Positions 1 to 7,878 of a stretch of DNA of 35,366 nucleotides are shown in pieces. Under the pieces are notes generated by a model. It saw only the letters and a list, made by a program, of their open reading frames with translations, was not told the origin of the DNA and searched no databases. The DNA is from Acidimicrobiaceae bacterium. Lineage in GTDB: Bacteria > Actinomycetota > Acidimicrobiia > Acidimicrobiales > MedAcidi-G1. Position 1 is the stretch's first letter; every line of letters starts with the position of its first letter. The position numbers and the translations under genes were made by a program. The DNA is taken from assembly GCA_002687745.1 (NCBI GenBank), contig NZBE01000021.1, positions 1 to 35,366 on the forward strand, given 5' to 3'.

Positions 1-211
1 TTGAACCCAGAACCGTCAGTATCCGCCGCGGCCGACATGTAGGAGATCCCGGGGATAAGGATTTGTGCGCTGACGGTTACGACACGGACGGTCAGGCGTA
101 TGACAGGAAGTCTTAGTGAGCTGTCAGGTCGGCACCCTTTTCGGTTCGAAGTTGGTCACCCTGTGTGGTTGAAACTTGCCGAGCCGATTTCAATAACCTG
201 CCGAGACCCCA
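1..211. other. Non-coding left edge with inverted repeats
   Basis: No gene is convincing here. The first plus-strand frame is open from base 1 to a TAG at 40-42 (13 residues), which could be the tail of a gene lying to the left, but this is too short to assign. A perfect 9-bp inverted repeat (AACCGTCAG at 11-19, CTGACGGTT at 70-78) and a second pair, TGACAG/CTGTCA, at about 101-126 suggest some RNA or DNA structure. There is no T tract typical of a terminator. Confidence 0.25.
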
Positions 212-288
212 TGGTCGGGTAGGCGGGATTTGAACCCACGACCTCCTCGTCCCGAACGAGGCGCGCTACCAACCTGCGCCACTACCCG
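212..288 (-). tRNA. tRNA-Pro (anticodon CGG)
   Basis: The reverse complement folds as a standard tRNA. The acceptor CGGGTAG (288-282) pairs with CTACCCG, followed by discriminator A and an encoded CCA (214-212). The D-arm region reads GTGGCGCAG...TTGGTAGCGC. The anticodon stem CCTCG/CGAGG closes the loop TTCGGGA, giving anticodon CGG. The T arm contains GGTTCAAATCC. The 5' CGGG start is typical of bacterial proline tRNAs. A candidate promoter lies just upstream on the minus strand. Confidence 0.96.
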
Positions 289-300
289 TGTAGGTCGAGA

Positions 301-330
301 AGGGTACCCCCGTCAGATCCCATCTGTCGG
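301..330 (-). promoter_or_regulatory. Candidate promoter of tRNA-Pro
   Basis: On the minus strand CCGACA (330-325) and TACCCT (306-301) are separated by 18 bp and end 12 nt before the tRNA 5' end. The -35 match is partial. The tRNA could also be read through from the receiver gene upstream. Confidence 0.35.
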
Positions 331-365
331 GCCGAAATACGGTCCGGTTGCCGATCCTCGGTCGG

Positions 366-740
366 TCAGGCCGGGTCGCCGGCCATCACGACCGATGCCG
401 TCTGGCGCAGCTCCATCGGGTTGAGTGGCTTGACGATCCATGCGTCGGCCTCGGCCTGACCGGCCAGATATGTGTCGGCCTGGCGGTCCAGGAGCATGAC
501 GACATGCTGGGTGGGGATGCGCCCGGCCCGCTGTTCCAGCCTCAGGTCCAGGCAGGCCGCCATTCCGCCCATGTTTCCGATCTGGAGGTCCAGGACGACC
601 AGGTCAGGTTGGTGCTCGCGGACGGCATCGAGGACCTCGCTGCCACCCGTCACACGGACGATGCGGCTCTGGCCTCCCAACGAGGCCTCCAGTTCGTCGT
701 GTACGTGATCGGCTGTTGTAGCCACCAGGACTGTCGACAC
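366..740 (-). CDS. Atypical single-domain response-regulator receiver protein
   Basis: The protein is 124 aa, one CheY-like receiver domain with no output domain. Asp51 in the strand VVLDLQIG is the likely phospho-acceptor, and Lys103 in IVKPL is the conserved lysine after strand 5. The N-terminal acidic pair is reduced to a single Asp11, and the usual switch Thr/Ser after strand 4 is Leu (VVMLLD), so classical phosphorylation signalling is not assured. The GTG start at 740 is supported by a TACGAT -10 hexamer exactly 7 nt upstream (748-753). It is divergent from a STAS-domain antagonist gene, which suggests a shared signalling role, but no partner kinase is present. The partner and output are unknown. 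Confidence 0.75.
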   Translation of the reverse strand: MSTVLVATTADHVHDELEASLGGQSRIVRVTGGSEVLDAVREHQPDLVVLDLQIGNMGGMAACLDLRLEQRAGRIPTQHVVMLLDRQADTYLAGQAEADAWIVKPLNPMELRQTASVVMAGDPA

Positions 741-747
741 GGCGGCG

Positions 748-753
748 ATCGTA
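748..753 (-). promoter_or_regulatory. -10 element for a leaderless receiver-gene mRNA
   Basis: The minus strand reads TACGAT, then 7 nt, then the GTG start at 740. That spacing puts the transcription start at or within a base or two of the start codon. No clear -35 is seen. Confidence 0.45.
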
Positions 754-832
754 TCGGCCTGCGTGGTCCCCCGGTGACTGATGGCACGTTGGTGTTTCGC
801 GCCGGCGGTAGTCCAAGGGTGCTCTGTCGGTC

Positions 833-838
833 TACGAT
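833..838 (+). promoter_or_regulatory. Candidate -10 for the STAS antagonist gene
   Basis: TACGAT lies 35 nt before the ATG at 874 and would give a short leader containing the AAGGAG ribosome-binding site (865-870). It sits back to back with the receiver-gene -10, giving a compact divergent promoter. Confidence 0.35.
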
Positions 839-873
839 CCGACTACGGGTACACCCGAGGCGACAAGGAGTCG

Positions 874-1224
874 ATGGTGCTGGATATCACGGTCGAACAT
901 CATGACGGATATGTGCTCTGTCGCCCCGCCGGAGAACTCGATGCGTACACCGTCGCCCAGTTCCGCGAGGCGCTTACCGAGTTGGGCGAGGAGAAGTACG
1001 TTCTCGTCGACCTGTCAGACGTTCCCTTCATGGATTCGGCAGGGCTCGGTGCGTTGATCGGCGGCATCAGGCGGGCGCGTGAGAATGACGGTGACGTGGC
1101 CGTTGCTTGCAACAGGCCTGCACTCACGAGGCTCCTCCACACGACCGGCTTTGACCGGATCGTGCCCGTAATGGAGTCCGTCGAAGAGGCCGTGCTGGCC
1201 CTCGGTGAACCCGAAGCCACCTGA
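874..1224 (+). CDS. STAS-domain anti-sigma factor antagonist (RsbV/SpoIIAA-like)
   Basis: The 116-aa protein is a single STAS domain. In partner switching, the unphosphorylated form binds an RsbW-type kinase and frees a sigma factor. Ser55 in the loop PFMDSAGLG is the expected phosphorylation site, and the preceding strand KYVLVDLSDV fits the family. The ATG at 874 follows AAGGAG with a 3-nt gap; a GTG at 877 has better spacing (6 nt), so the start may be 3 bases later. Upstream in-frame codons reach 781 but do not look like STAS sequence. The next gene starts 16 nt after the stop. No kinase gene is adjacent; an RsbW-like one lies at 23661. Family assignment is firm, partner unknown. Confidence 0.85.
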   Translation: MVLDITVEHHDGYVLCRPAGELDAYTVAQFREALTELGEEKYVLVDLSDVPFMDSAGLGALIGGIRRARENDGDVAVACNRPALTRLLHTTGFDRIVPVMESVEEAVLALGEPEAT

Positions 1225-1240
1225 GGCCCGGGTTTCCACA

Positions 1241-2530
1241 ATGCGCAGGTTCTCGACTGCGGTTCTTGTCGCGCTGGCCGGCCTGTTCCTGCTGGCCGGA
1301 TCAGCGGCCGCCCACGGCGACGAGCACGAATCCGATGGCCACGATCCCGGTACGGTCGACGTCGTAGAGGTAAACGGTCTCCTGGACCCCGTCCTGACGG
1401 AGATGATGGCCGAGACCCTGCAAGGCGTCGATCCGGCAGCGATGGTTGCCGTGGTCTTCCAGATCGACAGCAACGGGGTCGTAGTCGACGACGACGCCCT
1501 CTCCGCCCTTGCCGATCTGGTGGTGAGTTCGCCGGTCCCCGTGTCGTTTTGGATTGGCCCCGCCGGAGCCGAGGTAACCGGTCGTGCAGCCCAACTGGTT
1601 GCACTTGGTGACGACGTCGGCATCTCACCGGGGTCAGCCATCGGCAATCTGGGCGAGTTGTCCCTGTCTACGAGCAGGTTCGGCACACCGTTCGGCCTGC
1701 CGTCCGATTCCGACCTGGTTGGCTCGATGGTCGGCTACGACGATGCTGTCGGCCGGGGTCTTGCCCGATCGGCACCGGTGCTGCTCGAGCACCTGGTCGG
1801 GCTCGACGGCTTCGAGGTGCTCGTGGACGACTCCGGCGACAAGCCGATGGTCGAGCCGGTCACCCGGACCCGCTTCCGGCAACTCAGCATTACCGATCAG
1901 GTGTTCCACACGGTTGCCAGCCCGCCTGTCGCCTACCTCCTGTTGCTGGTCGGAATGGGCCTCCTTGTCTTCGAGTTCTTCACTGCCGGCGTTGGCATCG
2001 CCGGGGTCATCGGCGCAGCGTCGCTGCTGTTGGCCTCGTACGGTCTGGCGGTTCTTCCCGGAAGGGCCTGGGCCGTTGGGGTTCTGGTATTTGCCATGAT
2101 CGGCTACGCCATCGACATCCAGGCCGGAGTGCCCCGCGCCTGGACCGTTATCGGCACGGTCAGCCTGGTGGTCGGCTCCGTGTTCCTGTTCGATGGCACA
2201 CAGGTCGGCTGGATCGCGCTGGCAACCGGGGTCGTCGGCACTGCTCTGGGTCTCGCCGGCGGAATGCCGACCATGGTGCGGACCCGGTTCTCGACGCCGA
2301 CCATCGGCCGTGAATGGATAGTCGGCGAGGCCGGCACGTCGGTTGACGACCTCTCACCCAACGGAACCGTCGAGGTCCGCGGGGCTGTCTGGAAGGCCCG
2401 GACCAACCGGGCAACACCGATTCAACCGGGAGAGCCGATAAGGGTCGTGGCTGTCGAAGGGCTGTGGCTGGAGGTGGAGCCCGAGGTCGGGGCGGCCCGC
2501 GACCACAGAGCGCGCGCAGCCAGAAGCTGA
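1241..2530 (+). CDS. nfeD: NfeD-family membrane protein with degenerate ClpP-like domain
   Basis: The 429-aa protein has a signal peptide (residues 1-24, ending AGSAAAHG), a ClpP/serine-protease-like region (about 35-210), several membrane spans (about 227-345) and a C-terminal OB-fold NfeD domain (about 355-425). Long NfeD proteins act with slipin/stomatin partners at the membrane; no slipin gene is in this window. In the family the nucleophile Ser lies in a GA-x-ASAGT-like segment. The equivalent segment here (about 108-117) reads AGAEVTGRAA with no Ser, so the protease is probably inactive. ATG 1241 was preferred because it starts the signal peptide directly; an upstream in-frame GTG at 1205 overlaps the STAS gene. 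Confidence 0.85.
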   Translation: MRRFSTAVLVALAGLFLLAGSAAAHGDEHESDGHDPGTVDVVEVNGLLDPVLTEMMAETLQGVDPAAMVAVVFQIDSNGVVVDDDALSALADLVVSSPVPVSFWIGPAGAEVTGRAAQLVALGDDVGISPGSAIGNLGELSLSTSRFGTPFGLPSDSDLVGSMVGYDDAVGRGLARSAPVLLEHLVGLDGFEVLVDDSGDKPMVEPVTRTRFRQLSITDQVFHTVASPPVAYLLLLVGMGLLVFEFFTAGVGIAGVIGAASLLLASYGLAVLPGRAWAVGVLVFAMIGYAIDIQAGVPRAWTVIGTVSLVVGSVFLFDGTQVGWIALATGVVGTALGLAGGMPTMVRTRFSTPTIGREWIVGEAGTSVDDLSPNGTVEVRGAVWKARTNRATPIQPGEPIRVVAVEGLWLEVEPEVGAARDHRARAARS

Positions 2531-2588
2531 GCCACCGCCTGGAGCACGATCGCCGGGTGCCCTCGATGACCCGCTCGTAAATGTCCTC

Positions 2589-2617
2589 TTGTGGCGACGG
2601 GCGGTGCGCTCTAGGTT
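2589..2617 (+). promoter_or_regulatory. Candidate whiB promoter
   Basis: TTGTGG (2589-2594) and TAGGTT (2612-2617) are separated by 17 bp, the ideal housekeeping-sigma spacing. This predicts transcription from about 2624 and a leader of about 20 nt containing the AGGGGG ribosome-binding site. Confidence 0.5.
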
Positions 2618-2643
2618 CGCTTGCACCTATCAGGGGGTGGCGA

Positions 2644-2904
2644 ATGGCTGTGGAGTTGACCGGTCGTCAATGGGAGGCGAAGGCTGCCTGCCGCGGTCCG
2701 CATTCCGGTGAATTCTTTCCACCCGTGAGCGGCGAACGACGCGACGAGAAGCAGAGACGTGAGGTTCGGGCCAAGGCCGTCTGTTTCAGGTGTCCGGTCA
2801 TGAACAGCTGCCTCGACTACGCCGTTCGAATTCGTGAGGTTCACGGCATCTGGGGCGGGACCAACGAACGCGAGCGACGGGCGCTGCTGGGTCTGTCAGC
2901 CTGA
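2644..2904 (+). CDS. whiB: WhiB-family iron-sulfur transcriptional regulator
   Basis: The 86-aa protein has the WhiB hallmarks: four Cys (16, 47, 50, 56) in the pattern C...CxxCxxxxxC that bind a [4Fe-4S] cluster, then the turn GIWGGTNERERR followed by a basic/helical tail. WhiB proteins are restricted to actinobacteria and their phages and usually act by binding sigma factor region 4; a primary-like sigma factor is encoded at 17090. The ATG at 2644 follows the purine-rich CAGGGGGTGGCGA and leaves an N-terminus of normal length; an earlier in-frame ATG at 2581 lies inside the predicted promoter. Which WhiB subtype it is cannot be settled by eye; the short simple form resembles WhiB1/WhiB2-like proteins. 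Confidence 0.93.
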   Translation: MAVELTGRQWEAKAACRGPHSGEFFPPVSGERRDEKQRREVRAKAVCFRCPVMNSCLDYAVRIREVHGIWGGTNERERRALLGLSA

Positions 2905-2910
2905 CAGCCC

Positions 2911-4644
2911 CTACGCAGGGTCCTCGTCCACCTCAGGTAGGCGGGGTCCGGCAATCCTCACATCCCCACGTCGCCTGGTCACCCCGGTTCCATCCAGTCT
3001 GGCCAACAGCGGCATGGCATGTCTGCGGGTATTGCCTGCAGCCTCCCTGAAGGCTGACACGGTGAACCCATCTGGCGAATCCATGAGGAGGCGTGCAGCC
3101 AGATCCGCGGCAGCGTCGATCGCCGAGGCAGCAAAGAACAGGCCGTCCTGTTCCACCACGATGCCCCGCCGAACCATCTCCCGAAGCTCTGCCCTGTCGA
3201 CCCCGTCGGGTGGCGGCGGGGCAAGCGGCGTGGCAGCGAGAACGAGGGGGAAGGGATGGTCCGCAAGCGGGTCGGTGGCTCCAGAGGCGACAAGGCGGCC
3301 GCCATCGACCGCCACATCCGCCAGCAGGTCGATGGCTGCCCGCTGATGCTCGTCCAGGGTCGCCAGGTCAAGACCCAGCGGCCCAGCTCCCTCGACTGCT
3401 CCACGCAGCCACTCCAGCGTGTCGTTGAGGGCGACGGGGTCGACCACCCAGGTCGCCACGTTCGGCTCACGTCTGGTGCCCGTGAGGCGCACCAGTTCAT
3501 CGGCTGACACCCAACCCCGCTCGGCTACCACCCGATCGACCGACCTGTCAGGCAGCGCCCTTGAGGCCCTTTCCCGTGGATCGACATCCAGGACCTCGCC
3601 GCCGCCCACCGTCTCCGCCCGGCCGCTTTCGCGAAGCACGAACCGGTCCCCTGGAAGCAGGGGCAGGGCCGCCGGAAGGAACAGGCGGACGGACCCGTTC
3701 GACCCGGGTTCGATCACGTCGGGGCCGAGCACCCTCAGGCGACACGGATGCTCCCCGGCCCCCAGGTAGACGACGTGGGCACCCCGGCGTGAGACAGGGT
3801 GGTCAAGGCGGTCCAGGACCTGCAGTGAGGCATCCACCACGGTTGTCAGGTGCCACTGGTCCGGACTGGTCAGAACATCTCCGCGCTCCACCTGATCATG
3901 GGATACCCCCACGAGGTTGATCGCACACCTGGTTCCGGGTGGAAGTTCCCCGTGCTCAGCGTGATGGTTCTGGAGCGTCCTGACCCTGACCGTTCGACGC
4001 CCCGGGTTCAGCTCCAGCTCGTCTCCCGACCGCAACCGCCCACCGGTGAGGGTTCCGGTCACGACCGTTCCAGCACCTTTGGCTGCAAACGCCCTGTCCA
4101 CCCAGAGGCGTGGCCGGTCAAGGTCGGCTGAAGTCGGCGTGGCTGCGAGCATCTCGTCAACCGCTTCCCTGATCTCGTCGATTCCCAACCCGGTCGGAGA
4201 ATCGACTCCGATCACCGGCGCCCCCTCCAGAAAGGTGCCCTCAACCTGCTCCTCAATCTCCATGCGTGCCAGGTCGACCAGATCGGGTTCCGCTGCACCG
4301 ACCTTGGTCAGGGCGACGATGCCGTGGCGTATGCCGAGAAGTTCCAGAATGCGCAGGTGCTCCTCGGACTGGGGTTTCCAGCCCTCGGTGGCGGCAACAA
4401 CGAAAAGACAGGCGTCGACCGCTCCAACCCCGGCCAGCATGTTCTTGATGAACCTGACATGCCCGGGCACGTCCACCAGCGAGAGGGTCGCTCCCGAGGG
4501 AAGCGTGGTCATCGCGAAACCCAGGTCGATGGTGAGGCCGCGGGCCTTCTCCTCGGCGAACCGGTCCGGGTCGGTTCCCGTCAGCGCCTCTACCAGGGTC
4601 GACTTGCCGTGGTCCACGTGTCCGGCAGTGGCGACAACGTGCAT
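2911..4644 (-). CDS. selB: Selenocysteine-specific elongation factor SelB
   Basis: The 577-aa protein delivers Sec-tRNA(Sec) to UGA codons. The N-terminal GTPase carries GHVDHGKST (8-16), the switch I segment ARGLTIDLGFA and DVPGH (G3). The middle part holds the EF-Tu-like beta-barrel domains (for example AAKGAGTVVTGT). The C-terminus has winged helices for the SECIS RNA, ending in the family block TRRHAMPLL...GVTRRRGDVRI. The G4 box reads LTKVG rather than the usual NKxD/TKxD, which is unusual for guanine specificity. It starts 7 nt after selA, so the two are one operon. Its tail nearly meets whiB convergently (6 nt gap). The substrate tRNA is at 18073-18168. Confidence 0.97.
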   Translation of the reverse strand: MHVVATAGHVDHGKSTLVEALTGTDPDRFAEEKARGLTIDLGFAMTTLPSGATLSLVDVPGHVRFIKNMLAGVGAVDACLFVVAATEGWKPQSEEHLRILELLGIRHGIVALTKVGAAEPDLVDLARMEIEEQVEGTFLEGAPVIGVDSPTGLGIDEIREAVDEMLAATPTSADLDRPRLWVDRAFAAKGAGTVVTGTLTGGRLRSGDELELNPGRRTVRVRTLQNHHAEHGELPPGTRCAINLVGVSHDQVERGDVLTSPDQWHLTTVVDASLQVLDRLDHPVSRRGAHVVYLGAGEHPCRLRVLGPDVIEPGSNGSVRLFLPAALPLLPGDRFVLRESGRAETVGGGEVLDVDPRERASRALPDRSVDRVVAERGWVSADELVRLTGTRREPNVATWVVDPVALNDTLEWLRGAVEGAGPLGLDLATLDEHQRAAIDLLADVAVDGGRLVASGATDPLADHPFPLVLAATPLAPPPPDGVDRAELREMVRRGIVVEQDGLFFAASAIDAAADLAARLLMDSPDGFTVSAFREAAGNTRRHAMPLLARLDGTGVTRRRGDVRIAGPRLPEVDEDPA

Positions 4645-4651
4645 CGTCTGC

Positions 4652-5962
4652 TCAGGTAAGGCGGCTGACCGCCGCCCGAACCACGTCGTCGTCGTGGGGG
4701 TGAACGGTGCGTAGGTCGATCACGGTGGATCCGTCGTGTACCCGGGCGATGACGGGAGGCGTGCCGGTCCGCAACCCGGCGACACGGTCGCCCGGGATCA
4801 TCAGGCCGGCTGAGGGGATCTCAACGCCGGGAAGCGTGCCACCACCCGGTACGGCGGTCGTGTCCGCTGCCAGGTCCGTGGAAATCGCGGAGGCCCGGTG
4901 TCTCAGTTCGTCAACGGGGGTCGTAGCCATCCGCCAGAACGGAATGGACCGTCCGTCACGGGCCAGATAGGCGAGGGCCAGTTCCTGGAGGGAGCCCAGC
5001 ACGAGGCTTCCCGGACGCAGCGCCCGGGCCAGCGGATGAGCTGCACACCTGGCTACCAGGTCGGCCCGGCCGGCGATGATGCCGGCCTGGGGGCCACCCA
5101 GAAGCTTGTCGCCCGAGAAGGTCACCAGGTCGACACCGGCTTCCAGCGTCTGTCGCACGGCCGGCTCGCCCTCGAGCCATGACGGTGGGCCGTCATCGAG
5201 CCACTGGCAGGCCGAATCGACCAGCCCTGACCCGAGGTCGGCCAGAACCGGAACGCCCAGACCCGTCAGGTCACAGGCGGCCACGCTCTCGGTGAACCCT
5301 GTGATCCGGTAGTTGGAGCGGTGCACGCTCAGCGCCAGGGTCACGTCGTTGCCGTTGACCGCAGCCTCGTAGTCGGCCAGCCGTGTGCGGTTGGTCGTGC
5401 CGACCTCGACCAGATCGGCCCCGGACTGCGACATCACCTCGGGGATGCGGAACCCGCCCCCGATCTCGACCAGTTCGCCGCGTGAGACGACCACCCCTCG
5501 ACCATCGGCCAGAGAGGCAAGGGCCAGGAGAACGGCGGCGGCGCAGTTGTTCACGACCATCGCCGAGTCCGCACCACACATCCGGGCCAGCAGACGCGGT
5601 GCCCGGTCCTGGCGGGAGCCGCGTTCGCCCGAGTCCAGGTCCAGTTCCAGGCTGGAGTAGCGGTCGGACCCATGACCGGGAAGGTCCATCCAGGGCGAGC
5701 GGCCCATGTTCGTGTGCAGGAGCACACCGGTGGCGTTGACCACGCTGGTGAGGAGGCTTCGAGCCTGCTCACCAGCCATATCCCGTGCCCTCTGCTCGGC
5801 AGTCGCCGGGTCGCCAGAGGCGACGGCGGAGCGTGCCGCATCGACGAGGAGGGGGTGGGGCAGATCCACGTCGGCGATGGCCCGCGCCAGCCTGTCGACC
5901 GAGGGGGGCCGTGATTCCGGCGTAGGCGGGGCGTCGGAGCGGGTCTCATCAGGGGAGGCCAT
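4652..5962 (-). CDS. selA: L-seryl-tRNA(Sec) selenium transferase SelA
   Basis: The 436-aa PLP enzyme converts Ser-tRNA(Sec) to Sec-tRNA(Sec) using selenophosphate. Lys286 in FSGDKLLGGPQAG is the Schiff-base lysine. The N-terminal block NATGVLLHTNMGRSP (about 76-90), the ELDLDSGERGSR segment and VVNNCAAAVLLAL are all SelA signatures. An open frame extends back to 6085, but the ATG at 5962 gives a normal N-terminus and avoids overlap with fxsA. A TATCCT hexamer lies 9 nt before it on the minus strand. It is followed by selB in one operon. selD (selenophosphate synthetase) is not in the window and must be elsewhere if the pathway works. Confidence 0.97.
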   Translation of the reverse strand: MASPDETRSDAPPTPESRPPSVDRLARAIADVDLPHPLLVDAARSAVASGDPATAEQRARDMAGEQARSLLTSVVNATGVLLHTNMGRSPWMDLPGHGSDRYSSLELDLDSGERGSRQDRAPRLLARMCGADSAMVVNNCAAAVLLALASLADGRGVVVSRGELVEIGGGFRIPEVMSQSGADLVEVGTTNRTRLADYEAAVNGNDVTLALSVHRSNYRITGFTESVAACDLTGLGVPVLADLGSGLVDSACQWLDDGPPSWLEGEPAVRQTLEAGVDLVTFSGDKLLGGPQAGIIAGRADLVARCAAHPLARALRPGSLVLGSLQELALAYLARDGRSIPFWRMATTPVDELRHRASAISTDLAADTTAVPGGGTLPGVEIPSAGLMIPGDRVAGLRTGTPPVIARVHDGSTVIDLRTVHPHDDDVVRAAVSRLT

Positions 5963-6037
5963 GATGTGGCGAGGATACGACCGTGAGGGCCTCTGCGCTC
6001 CTACGAGAGCCGCGTGCCTGCGAGGTGGTGGGCCTCG

Positions 6038-6043
6038 TAGCAT
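6038..6043 (+). promoter_or_regulatory. -10 element for a leaderless fxsA mRNA
   Basis: TAGCAT lies exactly 7 nt before the GTG at 6051. It supports that start over the in-frame GTG at 6045. Confidence 0.4.
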
Positions 6044-6050
6044 TGTGTCC

Positions 6051-6530
6051 GTGTTCCTGATCCTGTTCCTCGTGTTCATAGTCACGCCGATTGCCGAGAT
6101 CTACCTGATCGTTCAGGTAGCCGATGTTGTAGGTGGTCTCAACACGGTTGCCCTGCTGATTCTCGTGAGCGTCATCGGCGCTGCGATGGTGAAACGCGAG
6201 GGTATGGGCATCCTCGCCAGGGCCCAGTCGGAACTGGCTCTGGGTCGGGTACCTGGGCGGGAACTTGTTGATGGCCTGCTGGTGCTGTTCGCCGGGGTCC
6301 TGATGCTCACGCCCGGATTCGCCACCGACGCACTCGGCCTTTCTCTGCTGTTCCCCCCCACCAGGGCACTGATCCGCGGTGTGGTTTCCAGAGGCCTCAG
6401 CAGCCGGGCCGCTTCTGAGCAACCCGTCTCGTGGCACTTTGGCTACAGGGGCGGAGGCAACATCGTCGAGGCACAGTCAACCGAGGTCGACCCCGGTATC
6501 GGAGAGCTCGGGTCGACAGACGACAGGTAG
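6051..6530 (+). CDS. fxsA: FxsA-family membrane protein
   Basis: The 159-aa integral membrane protein has the FxsA domain: a first span FLILFLVFIVTPIAEIYLI (about 2-20), a second span around NTVALLILVSVIGAAMV, the conserved segment after it (KREGMGILARAQSEL), and a third hydrophobic region VLMLTPGFATDALGLSLL. FxsA of E. coli relieves phage T7 exclusion by the F plasmid when overproduced; the normal role is unknown. The C-terminal 50 residues are hydrophilic and poorly conserved. The GTG at 6051 is chosen because the family begins directly with the first membrane span and a TAGCAT hexamer lies 7 nt upstream. It is divergent from selA and convergent with mrp (30 nt gap). Confidence 0.85.
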   Translation: MFLILFLVFIVTPIAEIYLIVQVADVVGGLNTVALLILVSVIGAAMVKREGMGILARAQSELALGRVPGRELVDGLLVLFAGVLMLTPGFATDALGLSLLFPPTRALIRGVVSRGLSSRAASEQPVSWHFGYRGGGNIVEAQSTEVDPGIGELGSTDDR

Positions 6531-6560
6531 GTCCGTAGTTGGGTCGGTGGACCCTGCGGG

Positions 6561-7769
6561 TCAGAGATCCGCTTCGTCGAGCGCCTGTTCCGCTACGGCA
6601 AGCAGGCGTGCGCTGCAGCCTGCCATTTCGATCGGTGGTGCCGCCTCGGTGGTGATCAGGTCAACGACGGCCGAATAGGCATCGGCAGCGGGGCCATCGC
6701 CCAGGGCCACGGGCTGTCCGGTGTCGCCGCCGTGGGCGACAGCCACATCCAACGGGATGCTGCCGAGCAGCGGGGTACCGATGTCGTCGGCCAGCGCCCG
6801 GCCACCCCCCTTGCCGAAGAGCAGGTGCTCCTGGCCGTCGGGGGCGACGAAGGCACCCATGTTCTCGATCACGCCGACGATCCGCAGGAAGTTGTTCCTG
6901 CCCATTCCGGCTACCCGTACAGCGACCTTCTGCGCGGCCAGGGCGGGCGTGGTGACGATGATCATCTCGGACCGGGGAAGCATCCGGGCCAGTCCCATCT
7001 GCACATCGCCGGTGCCGGGCGGCATGTCGATGAGCAGGTAGTCCATGGGGCCCCAGGCCACGTCCTCGCAGAAATGCTGCACCGCCCGGTTCAGCATCAG
7101 GCCCCGCCACATGAGGGCCGTCTCCTCACGCTCGACAAGGAAGCCCATGGATACGACCTTCAGGAGTCCATCGCCAACGGGCATCTGGATCGGGTCGATC
7201 TTGCCGGCCTCAGGTGAACCACCCAGACGGCCCTCGATGCCGAGCATCCGTGGAATGGAAAAGCCCCAGATGTCGGCATCCATGACACCGACCGTGAAAC
7301 CCCGCTGCGCCATGGTGGCGGCCAGGTTCACGGTTACCGACGACTTGCCCACCCCGCCCTTGCCTGAGGCGATCATCAGCACCCTCGTGGTCGCCGGAAT
7401 CTCGGTCTCGGGGGCGTCCCGGCTGACGTTCCAGCGGGCCATTGCCATGGTCGCCGCCTTCTCCTCGGCGGTTAGCTCGGTCCAGGTGATGTGGACCCCT
7501 GTCACGCCGGGCAGCCCTTCGATGCGGGCCCTGACGTCGCGCTTGATCTGGGCCCGCAACGGGCAACCCGACGTCGTGAGGGCGATGGTCACGTCGACCA
7601 GGCCGCCGGGTTCGACAACGACATCCTTCGCCATGCCAAGTTCGACGATGTTGGATCCCAACTCCGGGTCGATCACGCCACGGAGCAACTCAAGAACCTG
7701 TTTGGGGGATGGTCCGTCCACGCTCGGATGTCCATCTGGTGGGTGCTCACTGGTGCGGGTGCCACGCAT
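6561..7769 (-). CDS. mrp: Mrp/ApbC/NBP35-family iron-sulfur carrier ATPase with MIP18 domain
   Basis: The 402-aa protein has an N-terminal MIP18 (DUF59) domain (about 22-100, with IDPELGSNIVELGM and the TTSGCP motif, Cys69) and a C-terminal P-loop ATPase. The deviant Walker A is GKGGVGKSS (136-144), followed by MDADIWGFSIPRMLG and the switch LIDMPPGTGDVQ. These proteins ferry Fe-S clusters to apo-proteins. The CxxC pair that bridges the dimer cluster in classical Mrp, expected after IENM, is absent: the segment reads IENMGAFVAPDG. The ATG at 7769 is preceded by TAGGAT and 6 nt, supporting a leaderless start. It is divergent from an A-type Fe-S carrier gene, which fits a shared role in cluster delivery. 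Confidence 0.95.
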   Translation of the reverse strand: MRGTRTSEHPPDGHPSVDGPSPKQVLELLRGVIDPELGSNIVELGMAKDVVVEPGGLVDVTIALTTSGCPLRAQIKRDVRARIEGLPGVTGVHITWTELTAEEKAATMAMARWNVSRDAPETEIPATTRVLMIASGKGGVGKSSVTVNLAATMAQRGFTVGVMDADIWGFSIPRMLGIEGRLGGSPEAGKIDPIQMPVGDGLLKVVSMGFLVEREETALMWRGLMLNRAVQHFCEDVAWGPMDYLLIDMPPGTGDVQMGLARMLPRSEMIIVTTPALAAQKVAVRVAGMGRNNFLRIVGVIENMGAFVAPDGQEHLLFGKGGGRALADDIGTPLLGSIPLDVAVAHGGDTGQPVALGDGPAADAYSAVVDLITTEAAPPIEMAGCSARLLAVAEQALDEADL

Positions 7770-7775
7770 TCCCTG

Positions 7776-7781
7776 ATCCTA
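7776..7781 (-). promoter_or_regulatory. -10 element for a leaderless mrp mRNA
   Basis: The minus strand reads TAGGAT, 6 nt, then the ATG at 7769. The spacing places the transcription start at the A of the start codon. Confidence 0.45.
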
Positions 7782-7812
7782 CGCCGACAATGCCTGTCCT
7801 CTTCCGGGGCCC

Positions 7813-7840
7813 TTTGTCCGGGCCGGGCCATTGGTATGAT
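7813..7840 (+). promoter_or_regulatory. Candidate promoter of the A-type Fe-S carrier gene
   Basis: TTTGTC (7813-7818) and TATGAT (7835-7840) are spaced by 16 bp. They predict a leader of about 30 nt before the ATG at 7879, with GGGGA as a ribosome-binding site. Confidence 0.45.
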
Positions 7841-7878
7841 CAGTTGCCTGGGTTCAACCGATCGCGAACGGGGACACG

